DNA from: an uncultured Alphaproteobacteria bacterium
GTDB lineage: Bacteria > Pseudomonadota > Alphaproteobacteria > Caulobacterales > Caulobacteraceae
Assembly: GCA_903860975.1 (NCBI GenBank)
Contig: CAIOSI010000002.1
Coordinates: 1 to 64,000 of the forward strand
Direction: 5' to 3'
Length of the DNA: 64,000 nt
The translations under genes were made by a program, and so were the position numbers. The notes beneath the pieces are model-generated. The model was not told where the DNA came from and ran no database searches. It worked only from the letters and a program-made list of their open reading frames with translations. Below, piece by piece: positions 54,923 through 63,468 of this stretch. Positions within the stretch are counted from its first letter, which is position 1; each line of letters starts with the position of its first letter.

Positions 54923-56134
54923 ATGTCGATGAAGAGGTCTGCGGTCGCAATTGGCCTTTTGGCGGCGACCCTGGCGGGTCCCGCCGCAGCCGTGGACTGC
55001 TTTCCGAAGGTGCGGTTTGTGCCCGCGCCGCACGTCGTTCGCAAGCGGCCAGTGCAACACCTCGATGCAGCCGTCACCCCGCCGGTTCAGCCTGTTCATC
55101 ACATACGCCATGTGGTCGGCATCGGACCAAAGAAGCCGCCTCGCATCGCCGTGGCCAGCAGGCCGCATGTGTCAAACCTTGCAGAGTCCTCGCTGGCTCA
55201 GCAGTCCATACCGATCTATCTCCCGCGGCCCGTCAGCTGTGACAAACTACCTCCGCTCGCGCTCCAGTCGCTGGCGCCTACCCGACCCGTCGCGCCGGCT
55301 CAACGTCTGCTGGACGCGCTGGCAGGACCGGAGGTGCCGTTGGACACATCGATTACGCCTGGCGGTGTCCCGGCCTCGCCCGGTTTGCCGGGGGTCGTTG
55401 GGGGAACAACGGGGATCTTAGGGCCAAATGGCGGTGGCGTTCCCAGCGACGGATTTCCCGGCGGAGGGTTCCCTGGCAGCCCCGGCGGCGGAACGCCGGG
55501 CGGCTTACCGAGCGTTCTTATCCCCGGAGCAAGTAAGCCAGGTGGTGGAACACCTGGCGCTGGCACGCCCAGCGGCGGAACCCCCGGCGGCGCAACTCCG
55601 GGTAGCGCAACACCCGGAGGCGGAACACCGGCTAGCGGAACCCCTGGGGGTGGAACACCTGGCGCGGGTACGCCCAGCGGCGGAACCCCCGGCGGCGGAA
55701 CTCCGGGTAGCGGAACTCCGGGTAGCGGAACACCCGGAGGCGGAACGCCGACAAGTGGAACCCCTGGGGGTGGAACACCTGGGGCCGGCACGCCCAGCGG
55801 CGGAACTCCGGGCGGCGGAACTCCGGGTAGCGGAACACCCGGCGGCGGTACACCAGGTGGCGGAACCCCTGGTGGCGGAACCCCTGGTGGCGGAACACCC
55901 GGCGGTGGACCACCGATTATCCCGCCCGATAGTGGACCGCCGTTATTTCCGCCCGACGGCATGCCGCCGTCAGGTGGCCCACCCGAAGGCCCTGGCCCTG
56001 GCGGACCTGAAATGTCGCCTGCGGCGATTCCGGAGCCGTCGACCTGGGCGATGCTCCTGCTGGGCTTCTTCGGTGTCGGCGCAGCCCTAAGAGCACGCAA
56101 GGCGCGGCGGCATCGCGACGCAAAGCCATCCTAG
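54923..56134 (+). CDS. PEP-CTERM protein with GGGTP pentapeptide array
   Basis: 403 residues. Signal peptide (about 1-22), a Pro/His-rich region, then a Gly/Thr/Pro array of 25 five-residue units (about 207-331), then a C-terminal sorting signal: PEPSTWAMLLLGFFG, transmembrane stretch, and an RARKARR basic tail. The PEP-CTERM signal implies processing by an exosortase and envelope anchoring or release; no exosortase gene is in the window. The 5'-most ATG is 54923 and ATG 54929 is equally plausible. Confidence 0.9.
   Translation: MSMKRSAVAIGLLAATLAGPAAAVDCFPKVRFVPAPHVVRKRPVQHLDAAVTPPVQPVHHIRHVVGIGPKKPPRIAVASRPHVSNLAESSLAQQSIPIYLPRPVSCDKLPPLALQSLAPTRPVAPAQRLLDALAGPEVPLDTSITPGGVPASPGLPGVVGGTTGILGPNGGGVPSDGFPGGGFPGSPGGGTPGGLPSVLIPGASKPGGGTPGAGTPSGGTPGGATPGSATPGGGTPASGTPGGGTPGAGTPSGGTPGGGTPGSGTPGSGTPGGGTPTSGTPGGGTPGAGTPSGGTPGGGTPGSGTPGGGTPGGGTPGGGTPGGGTPGGGPPIIPPDSGPPLFPPDGMPPSGGPPEGPGPGGPEMSPAAIPEPSTWAMLLLGFFGVGAALRARKARRHRDAKPS
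55541..55915 (+). repeat. 25 tandem 15-bp units coding (G/A/S/T)xGTP pentapeptides
   Basis: 25 units of 15 bp, frame-matched, run from 55541 to 55915. They form higher-order blocks: three copies of a GGGTP-GAGTP-SGGTP-led set, followed by uniform GGGTP units. The last unit reads GGGPP. Length polymorphism by slippage or recombination is likely. Confidence 0.9.
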
Positions 56135-56225
56135 GAGCCTGTCCTGGTAATCGTTTCGCCGGCTGATGACGACGGGTCGGCGGACAGGGGCGATGTTGAA
56201 GCGGGCGAGTGGAGTGTCTTGCGGC

Positions 56226-56366
56226 TCAGGCTGTGTCGGCGTTGGCGAGCTTGAGGAGGTTGTGGGCGGTGCAGATCATGGCCCATTCGCCTGAGACCTT
56301 GGCCAGACCTCGCATCAGGAACTGTCTGAAGCTTCGGGCGTGCTTGATTTGGCCAAACACCGGCAG
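56226..56366 (-). pseudogene. IS1182/IS5-type transposase C-terminal remnant
   Basis: The minus strand reads FGQIKHARSFRQFLMRGLA, then EWAMICTAHNLLKLANA and TGA at 56226. This is the end of DDE transposases of the IS1182-like group. It begins only about where the PEP-CTERM tail on the other strand starts. About 90 bases of probable IS end follow, up to the stop of the repeat protein at 56134. The rest of the transposase is missing. Confidence 0.75.
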
Positions 56367-56538
56367 CGAGAGTGATGGCGGCGCGTTTAACAACTGGGAC
56401 AACAACGGCCAGCAGCATGCGTTCTACCTGACCGGCGCCGGCGGTGTTCCCGAACCCGCCACCTGGGGCCTGATGCTCACAGGCTTTGGCCTGGCCGGCT
56501 CGGCCCTGCGCCGTCGCCGCGCGATGGACGCGGCCTAA
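56367..56538 (+). pseudogene. Second PEP-CTERM protein, C-terminal remnant
   Basis: The plus strand encodes GGAFNNWDNNGQQHAFYLTG, then GGVPEPATWGLMLTGFGLAG and a basic tail RRRRAMDAA, ending at TAA 56536-56538. This is a typical PEP-CTERM terminus. Upstream it runs directly into the transposase fragment, so the 5' part is gone. Confidence 0.75.
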
Positions 56539-56933
56539 CACCTAACGCCAGACATCGACGCGCCGCAGGTCTTCGGATCGGCGGCGTTGTCGTGTTTGCG
56601 CCTTGAGGTTGAAGCATCGGTGCTCAAGGTTCAGCTGACCACCTCGTGCAGCCCTTTGCAGCATCCGTTTATGGGCAGAACCGCGCCGCTCTCACTGAGA
56701 GGCGGGTCGATCTTGGCCGGGCACCAAACGTCAGATTCAATCCACTCGACCCTCACAGACTCCCGTAAGGTAATAAAAACTTAAATTTGCACCGTAGTAT
56801 TCTAGTAACCATTACAATACACGTGTAGTTAATATTAATATAAAGTAATTATGAAAACATAGATGTCACTTAAGAGATCAGATACTTAATCTAGCCTACT
56901 TATACCGAGACATAATCTTTCTCGGATAGACGA
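56539..56933. other. Gene-free stretch with AT-rich end
   Basis: No convincing gene is found. From about 56755 to 56933 the sequence turns strikingly AT-rich compared with the rest of the window, including TTAATATTAATATAAAGTAA near 56830. It could hold the promoter for the CAP-domain gene or an acquired segment. Confidence 0.5.
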
Positions 56934-57635
56934 ATGCGTGTGTTTTTTGGAAAGGCCCGCTCCGCCACCCTTGCCTTGCTCGTCCTTGCGGCGCTTACGC
57001 CTATATCTGCGAGGGCCAGCGAAACGGACGATGCGATCTTGGCCGAGATCAACTTTGCGCGCGAAAATCCGCAGGCCTATGCATGGCAGCTATTGATGAA
57101 ACCGATCTCTGATTGGGAGCAGGAACTCGGCCCCAACGGTCCGGCGACCGACCCCACAGCGCGGACTGAAGCTATCGCCTTTCTGATGCGCCAGACACCT
57201 TTGCCGCCACTTCAATCCGACGACAAGCTGGCTGCCGCAGCCCTGGAACATGTCGCTGACCAGGGCCCGGTCGGGGCCATCGGCCACGACGGGCCGACGG
57301 GCGAGCGCTTCGATGCCCGCATTCGTCGTCACGGCGTACCGGCCGCTCTGGCAGCCGAAAATATTGCCTATGGTCCAGCGCGCCCTAGCGATGTCGTTCG
57401 CGAATTGATTATCGACAGCGGCGTCCCAAACCGAGGCCACCGCCGCAACATCTTCTACGACGGACTGGAATACGCCGGCGTGAGCTGCGGCCCCCACAAG
57501 GACTACGCCGCGATGTGCGTTATCGACTTCGTCGGACTTACGGCCGACCCAGCAAGCTGGCGTGATGCCGCCGCCGAGCTTAGGCCAGCATCGCCCGGCG
57601 GGCCACGTTACCGTCTCTTCAACGGCCAGGACTAA
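56934..57635 (+). CDS. Secreted CAP-domain (SCP/PR-1) protein
   Basis: 233 residues. Signal peptide (about 1-28, ending RAS). CAP motifs: INFARENPQAYA, then GHDGPTGERFDARI, the AENIAYG box and GHRRNIFYDGLEYAGVSC. Family members are secreted, often cysteine-linked, with roles from binding lipids to stress; exact role unknown. It shares a 4-base stop overlap with the symporter gene. Confidence 0.9.
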   Translation: MRVFFGKARSATLALLVLAALTPISARASETDDAILAEINFARENPQAYAWQLLMKPISDWEQELGPNGPATDPTARTEAIAFLMRQTPLPPLQSDDKLAAAALEHVADQGPVGAIGHDGPTGERFDARIRRHGVPAALAAENIAYGPARPSDVVRELIIDSGVPNRGHRRNIFYDGLEYAGVSCGPHKDYAAMCVIDFVGLTADPASWRDAAAELRPASPGGPRYRLFNGQD

Positions 57636-58891
57636 GCTGTCGCAGTCGAGGCGACCTTAGCCTCGCCCCGGGCCAGGATCGCGGCCAGCCCCATATCGGC
57701 GGTAACATTGCCAACCGTCCGGAAGATGTCAGGGATCACCTCGACGGCGATCAAGATCGGCAGGATGTCGACGGGCAGGCCGAGCGCCATGCAGATCGGC
57801 GAGACGCTGGCGAAAAAGGAAATCTGACCCGGCAGGCTGACGGACGCCAGGCTTGTCGCGATGGTGACAAACAGTGCGCCCACCATTTGGAGCGCGCTTG
57901 GATGAACATCGTAGACGCGCAAAAGGAAGAGCGCGACGCCGAGATTGGCGACGGGTCCGGTGATACGGAATAGCGCCACCGACAACGGCAACACCAGACC
58001 GGTTACGCGGTCGGGCACGTCCAGGTCATCGCGGCATCGCTCGATCATCGCAGGCAGGCAGGCGAGAGAGGATTGAGTGGCGAAAGCTGCGACCTGAACC
58101 GGCGCGACGGAACGGGCCCAGACGCTCAGGGGCAGGCGGCCGAGGACCAGCGCCATCAGATAGGCGATGGCCGTCATGCCGATATTGGCCAGAGAGATCG
58201 CCGCCACGTAGTGGGCGATCACACCGGCCGCGCCGATGCCCGCGCGCAGACCAACACCCAGGCCAAGCGCAAAGACGCCCAGTGGTGCCACCAGCAATAC
58301 CCATCGCACGATGGTCACCATCACATCACCGATGCTCTGGAAAAACTCCAGCAGGCTCTGACGACGCGATTGCGGCAGGCGGGTCACCGCAAAACCAAAG
58401 AATGTCGCAAAGACCACCAGAGGCAGGATAGAATCTTCCGAGGCGGCCTTGATCGCGTTCTGTGGTGCCAGCCCCTTGATGAACCCTATGAAGCTCGGCG
58501 CCTGCCTGACCAGGTCTGGCGCTGCGGTGGCCCCGGCCTTTAGCGCCGTGACCCCCGCCTCAGCCAATGGCCACACGGCATAAAGCCCGTCCGCAAAGAC
58601 CACGGTATAACAGGCCCCGAAGGTCAGTAGCCCAAGGATCCAGAGTAAGGTCTTGACCGCCAGCCGCCCAGTCGCCGCCGCATCTGCGACACCGGCAATG
58701 CCGGTCACCAGAACAGCGAAGATCAACGGCACGACGGTCATTCGCAGGCCGTTCAGCCAAAGGCCGCCGATCGACTCGAAAAGCTCAATGGCCCGCTTAA
58801 CGTCTGAGCCCCCGAAGGCTGCAGCCGCCGCGCCCAATGAAAGTCCGCCCAGAAGCGCGATCAAAACCCGCACACTCAGCGATTTCAGCAT
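57632..58891 (-). CDS. Dicarboxylate/amino acid:cation symporter (DAACS/SDF family)
   Basis: 419 residues. Eight-segment transporter with LPLSVALFRITGPVANLGVALFL in the substrate region, TLLWILGLLTFGACYTVVF, and SLPGQISFFASVSPICMALGLP. It takes up C4-dicarboxylates or acidic amino acids with Na+ or H+. The ion and the substrate are not resolved. Convergent with the CAP gene. Confidence 0.9.
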   Translation of the reverse strand: MLKSLSVRVLIALLGGLSLGAAAAAFGGSDVKRAIELFESIGGLWLNGLRMTVVPLIFAVLVTGIAGVADAAATGRLAVKTLLWILGLLTFGACYTVVFADGLYAVWPLAEAGVTALKAGATAAPDLVRQAPSFIGFIKGLAPQNAIKAASEDSILPLVVFATFFGFAVTRLPQSRRQSLLEFFQSIGDVMVTIVRWVLLVAPLGVFALGLGVGLRAGIGAAGVIAHYVAAISLANIGMTAIAYLMALVLGRLPLSVWARSVAPVQVAAFATQSSLACLPAMIERCRDDLDVPDRVTGLVLPLSVALFRITGPVANLGVALFLLRVYDVHPSALQMVGALFVTIATSLASVSLPGQISFFASVSPICMALGLPVDILPILIAVEVIPDIFRTVGNVTADMGLAAILARGEAKVASTATA

Positions 58892-58988
58892 TCAGTCCCC
58901 CTCGCCCAAGGCCGCAGGACCCTAGGCCAGTGCGCTTCCCAGGCGCAAGGAACCTGCCTAGGCTTACGGTCTTGCAACGGAGAGTTCC

Positions 58989-59171
58989 ATGGCGGGCCTG
59001 AAGGACAAGCGGGGCTTCATCGATAAGGATCGGTTAGACCTCTCCGAACGCAAGGCCGTCGAGTATTGGATGAAGCGGTGGGGCGTGACCAAAGACCAGC
59101 TTACGACGGCGCACCGCAAAGTCGGCCGCCTCACCAAGGATATCGCCGCTGAACTGGGGAAGAAACGTTAG
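58989..59171 (+). CDS. DUF3606 small protein
   Basis: 60 residues. LDLSERKAVEYWMKRWGVTKDQLTTAH followed by VGRLTKDIAAELGKKR matches the DUF3606 family of small alphaproteobacterial proteins. Function unknown. Good GGAGAG upstream. Confidence 0.85.
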   Translation: MAGLKDKRGFIDKDRLDLSERKAVEYWMKRWGVTKDQLTTAHRKVGRLTKDIAAELGKKR

Positions 59172-59195
59172 ATCTCAGGCGTTCGCACCAACGTA

Positions 59196-59387
59196 TCAGC
59201 GTCGCTCTTGGTCGCGCATGGCCAATGCGTAGGCGCCGCCGGCCTCATCGGTGCCCCTGAAGCGCTCAGCGACCTCTGCCAGCGCGTTCAATTCTTCGTT
59301 GAACCGCGCGATCTCGACGCCATCTAGACGCTCGCCCCACGCGCCGTTGATTTCAATCATTTCGAACGTCATCGGGTCTATATCCAC
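59196..59387 (-). CDS. Small hypothetical protein
   Basis: 63 residues. MTFEMIEINGAWGERLDG and FNEELNALAEVAERFRG give a beta-then-helix pattern that looks protein-like. I recognise no family. Convergent with the DUF3606 gene, 24 bases apart. Confidence 0.5.
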   Translation of the reverse strand: MDIDPMTFEMIEINGAWGERLDGVEIARFNEELNALAEVAERFRGTDEAGGAYALAMRDQERR

Positions 59388-59465
59388 CGCAACCGTAGCG
59401 GTAGGCCCCCAGACATTAATTCCGCAGACGCCGACGAGACACTTGGCGCGCGCCAGTGTCGCACG

Positions 59466-60284
59466 TCAGAAGTGTCGAACGGCGATGGTTAGATCGCAGA
59501 TGCTGAAGCGCGCGCCGAGCTGGGCCTTTCGGCGAGCCGCCTTCATCCGAAAGGCTTCGCTGAGCGGGCTCTCCAATTCGACCCTGGGCCGTTCGCGAAC
59601 GGGCAAGTCAGCAGCCACACGCACCTTGACCATGCGATCAGGATTGACCGGCGGCTCCCCAATATTGATCGCACGCACCACGTCCAAGCCCTGCACCACG
59701 CGCCCCCAAACAGCATAGTCGTGATCCAGCCGGCGAGCGGGCGAGCGCATGACGAATATCTCGCTGTTTGCTGTATCGATCCCAGCTTGGCGGCCCATTC
59801 CGACAACCCCATCGCAATAGACCCCCCATGCCCGCGCCCGATGATCCCCGCCCAGGCCTTGCACCTTCTGCGAGACCCCGCCCACCGGGACAGAACCTAT
59901 GAAGCCTTCAAAGCCATCGCTGCGGTCGACGACCTTGGCCAAAGGCGCATCGGCTGGCAGACGGGCGCTGAATTCGGCAGGAAGATCGGGGTAGGCCGAG
60001 GTTCCGCCATCGCGGTTATTGGGATTGCCGGTCTGATCGACGAAGCCCTCGATCACGCGGTGGAATAGGAGGCTGTCGTAAACGCCTTCTGCGGCGAGAC
60101 GCTTCACCCTTTCCACGGCCTTGGGCGCGAGCACCGGCAACATCTCCACCACGATCCGACCTTTAGAGGTGTCGATGACCAGGGTGTTCTGCAGATCGAG
60201 AGGCCGCCAATCCGGCTTAGGCTTGGCCGCCCCGACAAGTCCCAGTGCGGCAATCGCCGCCCATGCACATGCTATCCGCATCAC
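59466..60284 (-). CDS. Cyclophilin-type peptidyl-prolyl isomerase, exported
   Basis: 272 residues. Signal peptide (about 1-19). The cyclophilin core has IVVEMLPVLAPKAVERV, LLFHRVIEGFVDQTGNPNNRDGG and IFVMRSPARRLDHDYAVWGRVVQGLDVV. The active-site Arg of FHR and Gln of DQTG are present. A folding helper in the periplasm. The C-terminal 50 residues are extra compared with short cyclophilins. Confidence 0.92.
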   Translation of the reverse strand: MMRIACAWAAIAALGLVGAAKPKPDWRPLDLQNTLVIDTSKGRIVVEMLPVLAPKAVERVKRLAAEGVYDSLLFHRVIEGFVDQTGNPNNRDGGTSAYPDLPAEFSARLPADAPLAKVVDRSDGFEGFIGSVPVGGVSQKVQGLGGDHRARAWGVYCDGVVGMGRQAGIDTANSEIFVMRSPARRLDHDYAVWGRVVQGLDVVRAINIGEPPVNPDRMVKVRVAADLPVRERPRVELESPLSEAFRMKAARRKAQLGARFSICDLTIAVRHF

Positions 60285-60419
60285 TGCGCCCTCAATGTCC
60301 CCGAATTGGAAATAGTCTTCGGCCCAACAATGGCTTTTCGTCTCAATCTGGAAGCCTATCTTGACCCTCGAAACGGCGCGCCCTCAAGCTTTGAGGCTCG
60401 GCGCGCCAAGAGGAACATC

Positions 60420-61118
60420 ATGATCGACAAACGCAATTTCGCGAGCCTCGGTGGTGCTGACCACGGTTGGCTGAAGGCTAAGCACCACTTCTCCTTCGCC
60501 AACTATTATGATCCCAAGCGCATGGGCTGGGGAGCGATCCGAGTTTGGAACGACGACGAGATCGCCCCGCAATCCGGCTTTCCACCACACCCCCATGCGG
60601 ACATGGAGATCATCACCTACGTCCGCGAAGGTGCCATCACGCACAAGGACTCCTTGGGCAATCAAGGCCGCACGAGCGCTGGCGACGTCCAGGTGATGAG
60701 CGCAGGCACGGGCGTGCGCCATGCGGAGTACAATCTGGAAAGCGACCTCACCCGCATTTTCCAGATCTGGATTGAGCCCAACCGCGCTGGCGGCGCACCC
60801 GCCTGGGGCGCCAAGCCATTTCCCAAGGGTGACCGCGCAGGTAAATTCGTAACCCTCGCCTCAGGCCTGCCAGGCGACGAGGACGCATTGCCGATCCGCA
60901 CAACCGCCCGCGTCGCAGGCGCAACCCTCAGGGCCGGCGAAACCACGACCTACGCCCTTGATGCCTCGCGCCATGTCTATTTGGTTCCAGCGGCAGGGGC
61001 CGTGGAGGTCAATGGTGTGAGGCTGGACGCCCGCGACGGCGCCGCCATCACCGGTGAGACCGGCTTGCGCATTACCGCCCTGGAAGATGCTGAAATCGTC
61101 TTGGTCGACGCCGCTTAG
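60420..61118 (+). CDS. Pirin-family protein (YhhW-like)
   Basis: 232 residues from ATG 60420, with AGAGGAA upstream; the longer frame from 60306 adds sequence outside the family. The cupin core is DHGWLKAKHHFSFANYYDP, with iron-binding HPHADMEIITYV and SAGTGVRHAEYN. YhhW-type pirins can oxidise quercetin. Role here unknown. Confidence 0.92.
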   Translation: MIDKRNFASLGGADHGWLKAKHHFSFANYYDPKRMGWGAIRVWNDDEIAPQSGFPPHPHADMEIITYVREGAITHKDSLGNQGRTSAGDVQVMSAGTGVRHAEYNLESDLTRIFQIWIEPNRAGGAPAWGAKPFPKGDRAGKFVTLASGLPGDEDALPIRTTARVAGATLRAGETTTYALDASRHVYLVPAAGAVEVNGVRLDARDGAAITGETGLRITALEDAEIVLVDAA

Positions 61119-61242
61119 CGCCGCCCGGCTCACCAACCCGATCCCTCCGCCGGAGTGGATTTGGACGTTGGATCTACACGGACTTGATGCCCTGAGCGGC
61201 TTGACCCATAGGTGAGGGCCTAGCGTCTAAGGGGGTAGATCT

Positions 61243-63150
61243 ATGGCGGGTTTGATCTTGGCTTTGGCCCTGGCAGGTGCCCCCACGCCTGCGGCAATGG
61301 TACACCAGTATCACGACGTTTTGCTATCTCCGAAGGGCGACTTGATCGCCTCCGTCGAAGCCGACGATCCCTTTCAATCTGAAGCCGATCCCCACGCTGT
61401 CGTCGTCGTGCGCAACCGCACAGACGGCAAAATTATCGCCCAGTACGACCCTTGCCCAACCTGTTTCTATTCCGGCGCGGCTTGGTCTTCGGACGGCGCA
61501 GCGCTCGCTTTTATTTCCACAAACCGCAAAGCTCGCAGCGCAACGCTCCTGGTGGTCCGTGATGGGAAGGCGGCCGTAACGCTGGAATTTGCCGGTCTGC
61601 TTGAAAACCCACGCTGGTCGCCCGACGGCCAGACGCTGGCGGTGCTGGCCACCGACCGCCCCCGCAAAATCGGCGGCGCCACTCAGGCCGGGGCCGCCAT
61701 CGTGGGAGAAATCGGATCCGCCACGGATGAACAGCGCGTGGCGATCGTGCCCGCGGCGGGTGGGCCGTTAAAATTCCTCTCGCCGGCTGACACTTACGTC
61801 TACGAGTATGACTGGGCTCCGGATGGCAAAGGCTTCGCGGTCACGGCGGCTAAGGGCGATGGCGATAACAACTGGTGGATCGCCAAACTGGCCGCCGTTG
61901 GCGTCGACGGCTCCTTTCGCGAAATCGCCGATCCCCATGTGCAGATGAAATGGCCCAAGGTCTCACCGGACGGCAAGACCGTGACCTTCATCGGTGGTCT
62001 ACATTCCGACTTCGGCCCAACCGGCGGAGATCTTTGGACAGCGCCCTACGCGGGCGGTTCGGCGGTGAACAGGACCCCCAACTACAAAGGCAGCCTCACC
62101 TCGCTCGCCTGGCGTGGCAAAACGCTCTTCGCCACCGCCATCGAGGCTGATCGCAATAGCGTGCTGACGCTCGACCCGATCTCGGGCGCGACGAAAACAC
62201 TTCTCACTGGCCCGGTGAGCTTCTCCGCCGGTGAGGGCAAAGTCTCGCTCAGCGCCGACGGCAAGCTTCTGGCGGCCGTCGTCGAGGACTTTACGACACC
62301 GCCGCACATCGGCGCAGGACCCGTTGCTGCGCCGCATCAGATCACCCACGACAATGATGCGCTCACGCCTCAGGTCTCAGCCAAATCGATCACCTGGAAG
62401 AGCGACGGCTTCGAGGTGCAGGGCTGGCTAACCGGCCCTCTGAACCCAGAACCGGGCAAGAAATACCCCATGATCGTCCTGGTTCACGGCGGCCCGTCCT
62501 CGGCAGTCCAACCCAGCTACATGTGGAAAGGCACGACAAACGATCTGGTCCAGCATGGCTTCTACGTCTTCGAAGCCAACCCACGCGGCTCGTTCGGCCA
62601 GGGCGAGGCCTTCACCAAGGCGAACATCAAGGATTTCGGCGGGGGCGACTTACGCGACATTCTTGCCGGCGTTGACGCCGTGGAGAAGGTCGCTCCCGTC
62701 GACGACACGCGACTAGGTGTCTATGGCCACTCCTATGGCGGCTACATGAGCATGTGGACCGTCACCCATTCCACCCGTTTCAAAGCCGCCGTCGCCGGGG
62801 CCGGAATCGCCAATTGGGTGAGTTATTATGGTCAGAACGGCATCGACCAGTGGATGGTCCCGTTCTTCGGCTCGACCGTCTACGACGACGCCTCCGTCTA
62901 CGATCGCCTATCGCCGATCCGCTACATCAAGGCCGCCAAGACCCCGACCTTCATCTACGTCGGCGAGCGCGACGTGGAATGTCCGCCGGCGCAAAGCCTT
63001 GAGTTTCACCACGGTCTAGATGCGGTGGGGGTGCCCAATAGCTTGGTGATCTATGCTGGCGAAGGCCATGGCATCCGCGAAGCCGAGCACAAAGCTGACC
63101 TGAAAAAACGCATTCTAGGCTGGTTCGACCACTACCTTGGTCAACCCTAA
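61243..63150 (+). CDS. S9-family prolyl oligopeptidase-type serine peptidase
   Basis: 635 residues. A hydrophobic N-terminus (about 1-18) may be a signal peptide. WD40/PD40-type beta-propeller (about 30-370) precedes an alpha/beta-hydrolase domain with GHSYGGYMSMW (Ser), VGERDVECPP (Asp) and GEGHGIRE (His). It resembles bacterial dipeptidyl aminopeptidase/acylaminoacyl peptidase. A GGGGG site lies before the ATG. Confidence 0.93.
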   Translation: MAGLILALALAGAPTPAAMVHQYHDVLLSPKGDLIASVEADDPFQSEADPHAVVVVRNRTDGKIIAQYDPCPTCFYSGAAWSSDGAALAFISTNRKARSATLLVVRDGKAAVTLEFAGLLENPRWSPDGQTLAVLATDRPRKIGGATQAGAAIVGEIGSATDEQRVAIVPAAGGPLKFLSPADTYVYEYDWAPDGKGFAVTAAKGDGDNNWWIAKLAAVGVDGSFREIADPHVQMKWPKVSPDGKTVTFIGGLHSDFGPTGGDLWTAPYAGGSAVNRTPNYKGSLTSLAWRGKTLFATAIEADRNSVLTLDPISGATKTLLTGPVSFSAGEGKVSLSADGKLLAAVVEDFTTPPHIGAGPVAAPHQITHDNDALTPQVSAKSITWKSDGFEVQGWLTGPLNPEPGKKYPMIVLVHGGPSSAVQPSYMWKGTTNDLVQHGFYVFEANPRGSFGQGEAFTKANIKDFGGGDLRDILAGVDAVEKVAPVDDTRLGVYGHSYGGYMSMWTVTHSTRFKAAVAGAGIANWVSYYGQNGIDQWMVPFFGSTVYDDASVYDRLSPIRYIKAAKTPTFIYVGERDVECPPAQSLEFHHGLDAVGVPNSLVIYAGEGHGIREAEHKADLKKRILGWFDHYLGQP

Positions 63151-63401
63151 GGCGGGCCAATATTTCGCCGATCTGCGCCAAAGCGGGCGCAATAGAGACC
63201 CTTGCGACCGGGATCATTCTTGACCTGGCTGGTGCGGTTTATCACCATAAGTTCGCTGTTCCATGCGGACCCATCGTCCACCTCGGGTGCCTGGGGTCCG
63301 TGTTGGGCGTGTTCCAAGGCGCTAGAGCCGCGACCACTTTGCTGCAATTCACAGCACCGACTTTTCATTTGAACCGCAATGAGCCCGCCTAGGCATCCCA
63401 T
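63147..63401 (-). CDS. Possible small protein converging on the S9 peptidase gene
   Basis: About 84 residues from ATG 63401 (ATG 63368 also possible). Its C-terminal half reads WNSELMVINRTSQVKNDPG then LYCARFGADRRNIGPP. It shares the 4-base CTAA stop overlap seen at three other convergent pairs in this window, which favours a real gene. No family recognised. Confidence 0.3.
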   Translation of the reverse strand: MGCLGGLIAVQMKSRCCELQQSGRGSSALEHAQHGPQAPEVDDGSAWNSELMVINRTSQVKNDPGRKGLYCARFGADRRNIGPP

Positions 63402-63468
63402 GATCGAGATGAGAACCGAACACCGAGCGCGCCCTCGCCCCGATGATGAAATTTTATCGGAGCTCAAC

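Noticed and set aside
55541..55915. CRISPR-like repeat array
   Set aside because: Units are 15 bp, contiguous, with no spacers, and in frame with a coding sequence.
55300..56100. Long minus- and alternate-frame openings over the GGGTP array
   Set aside because: Tandem 15-bp repeats keep several frames open; only the plus frame has a signal peptide and PEP-CTERM ending.
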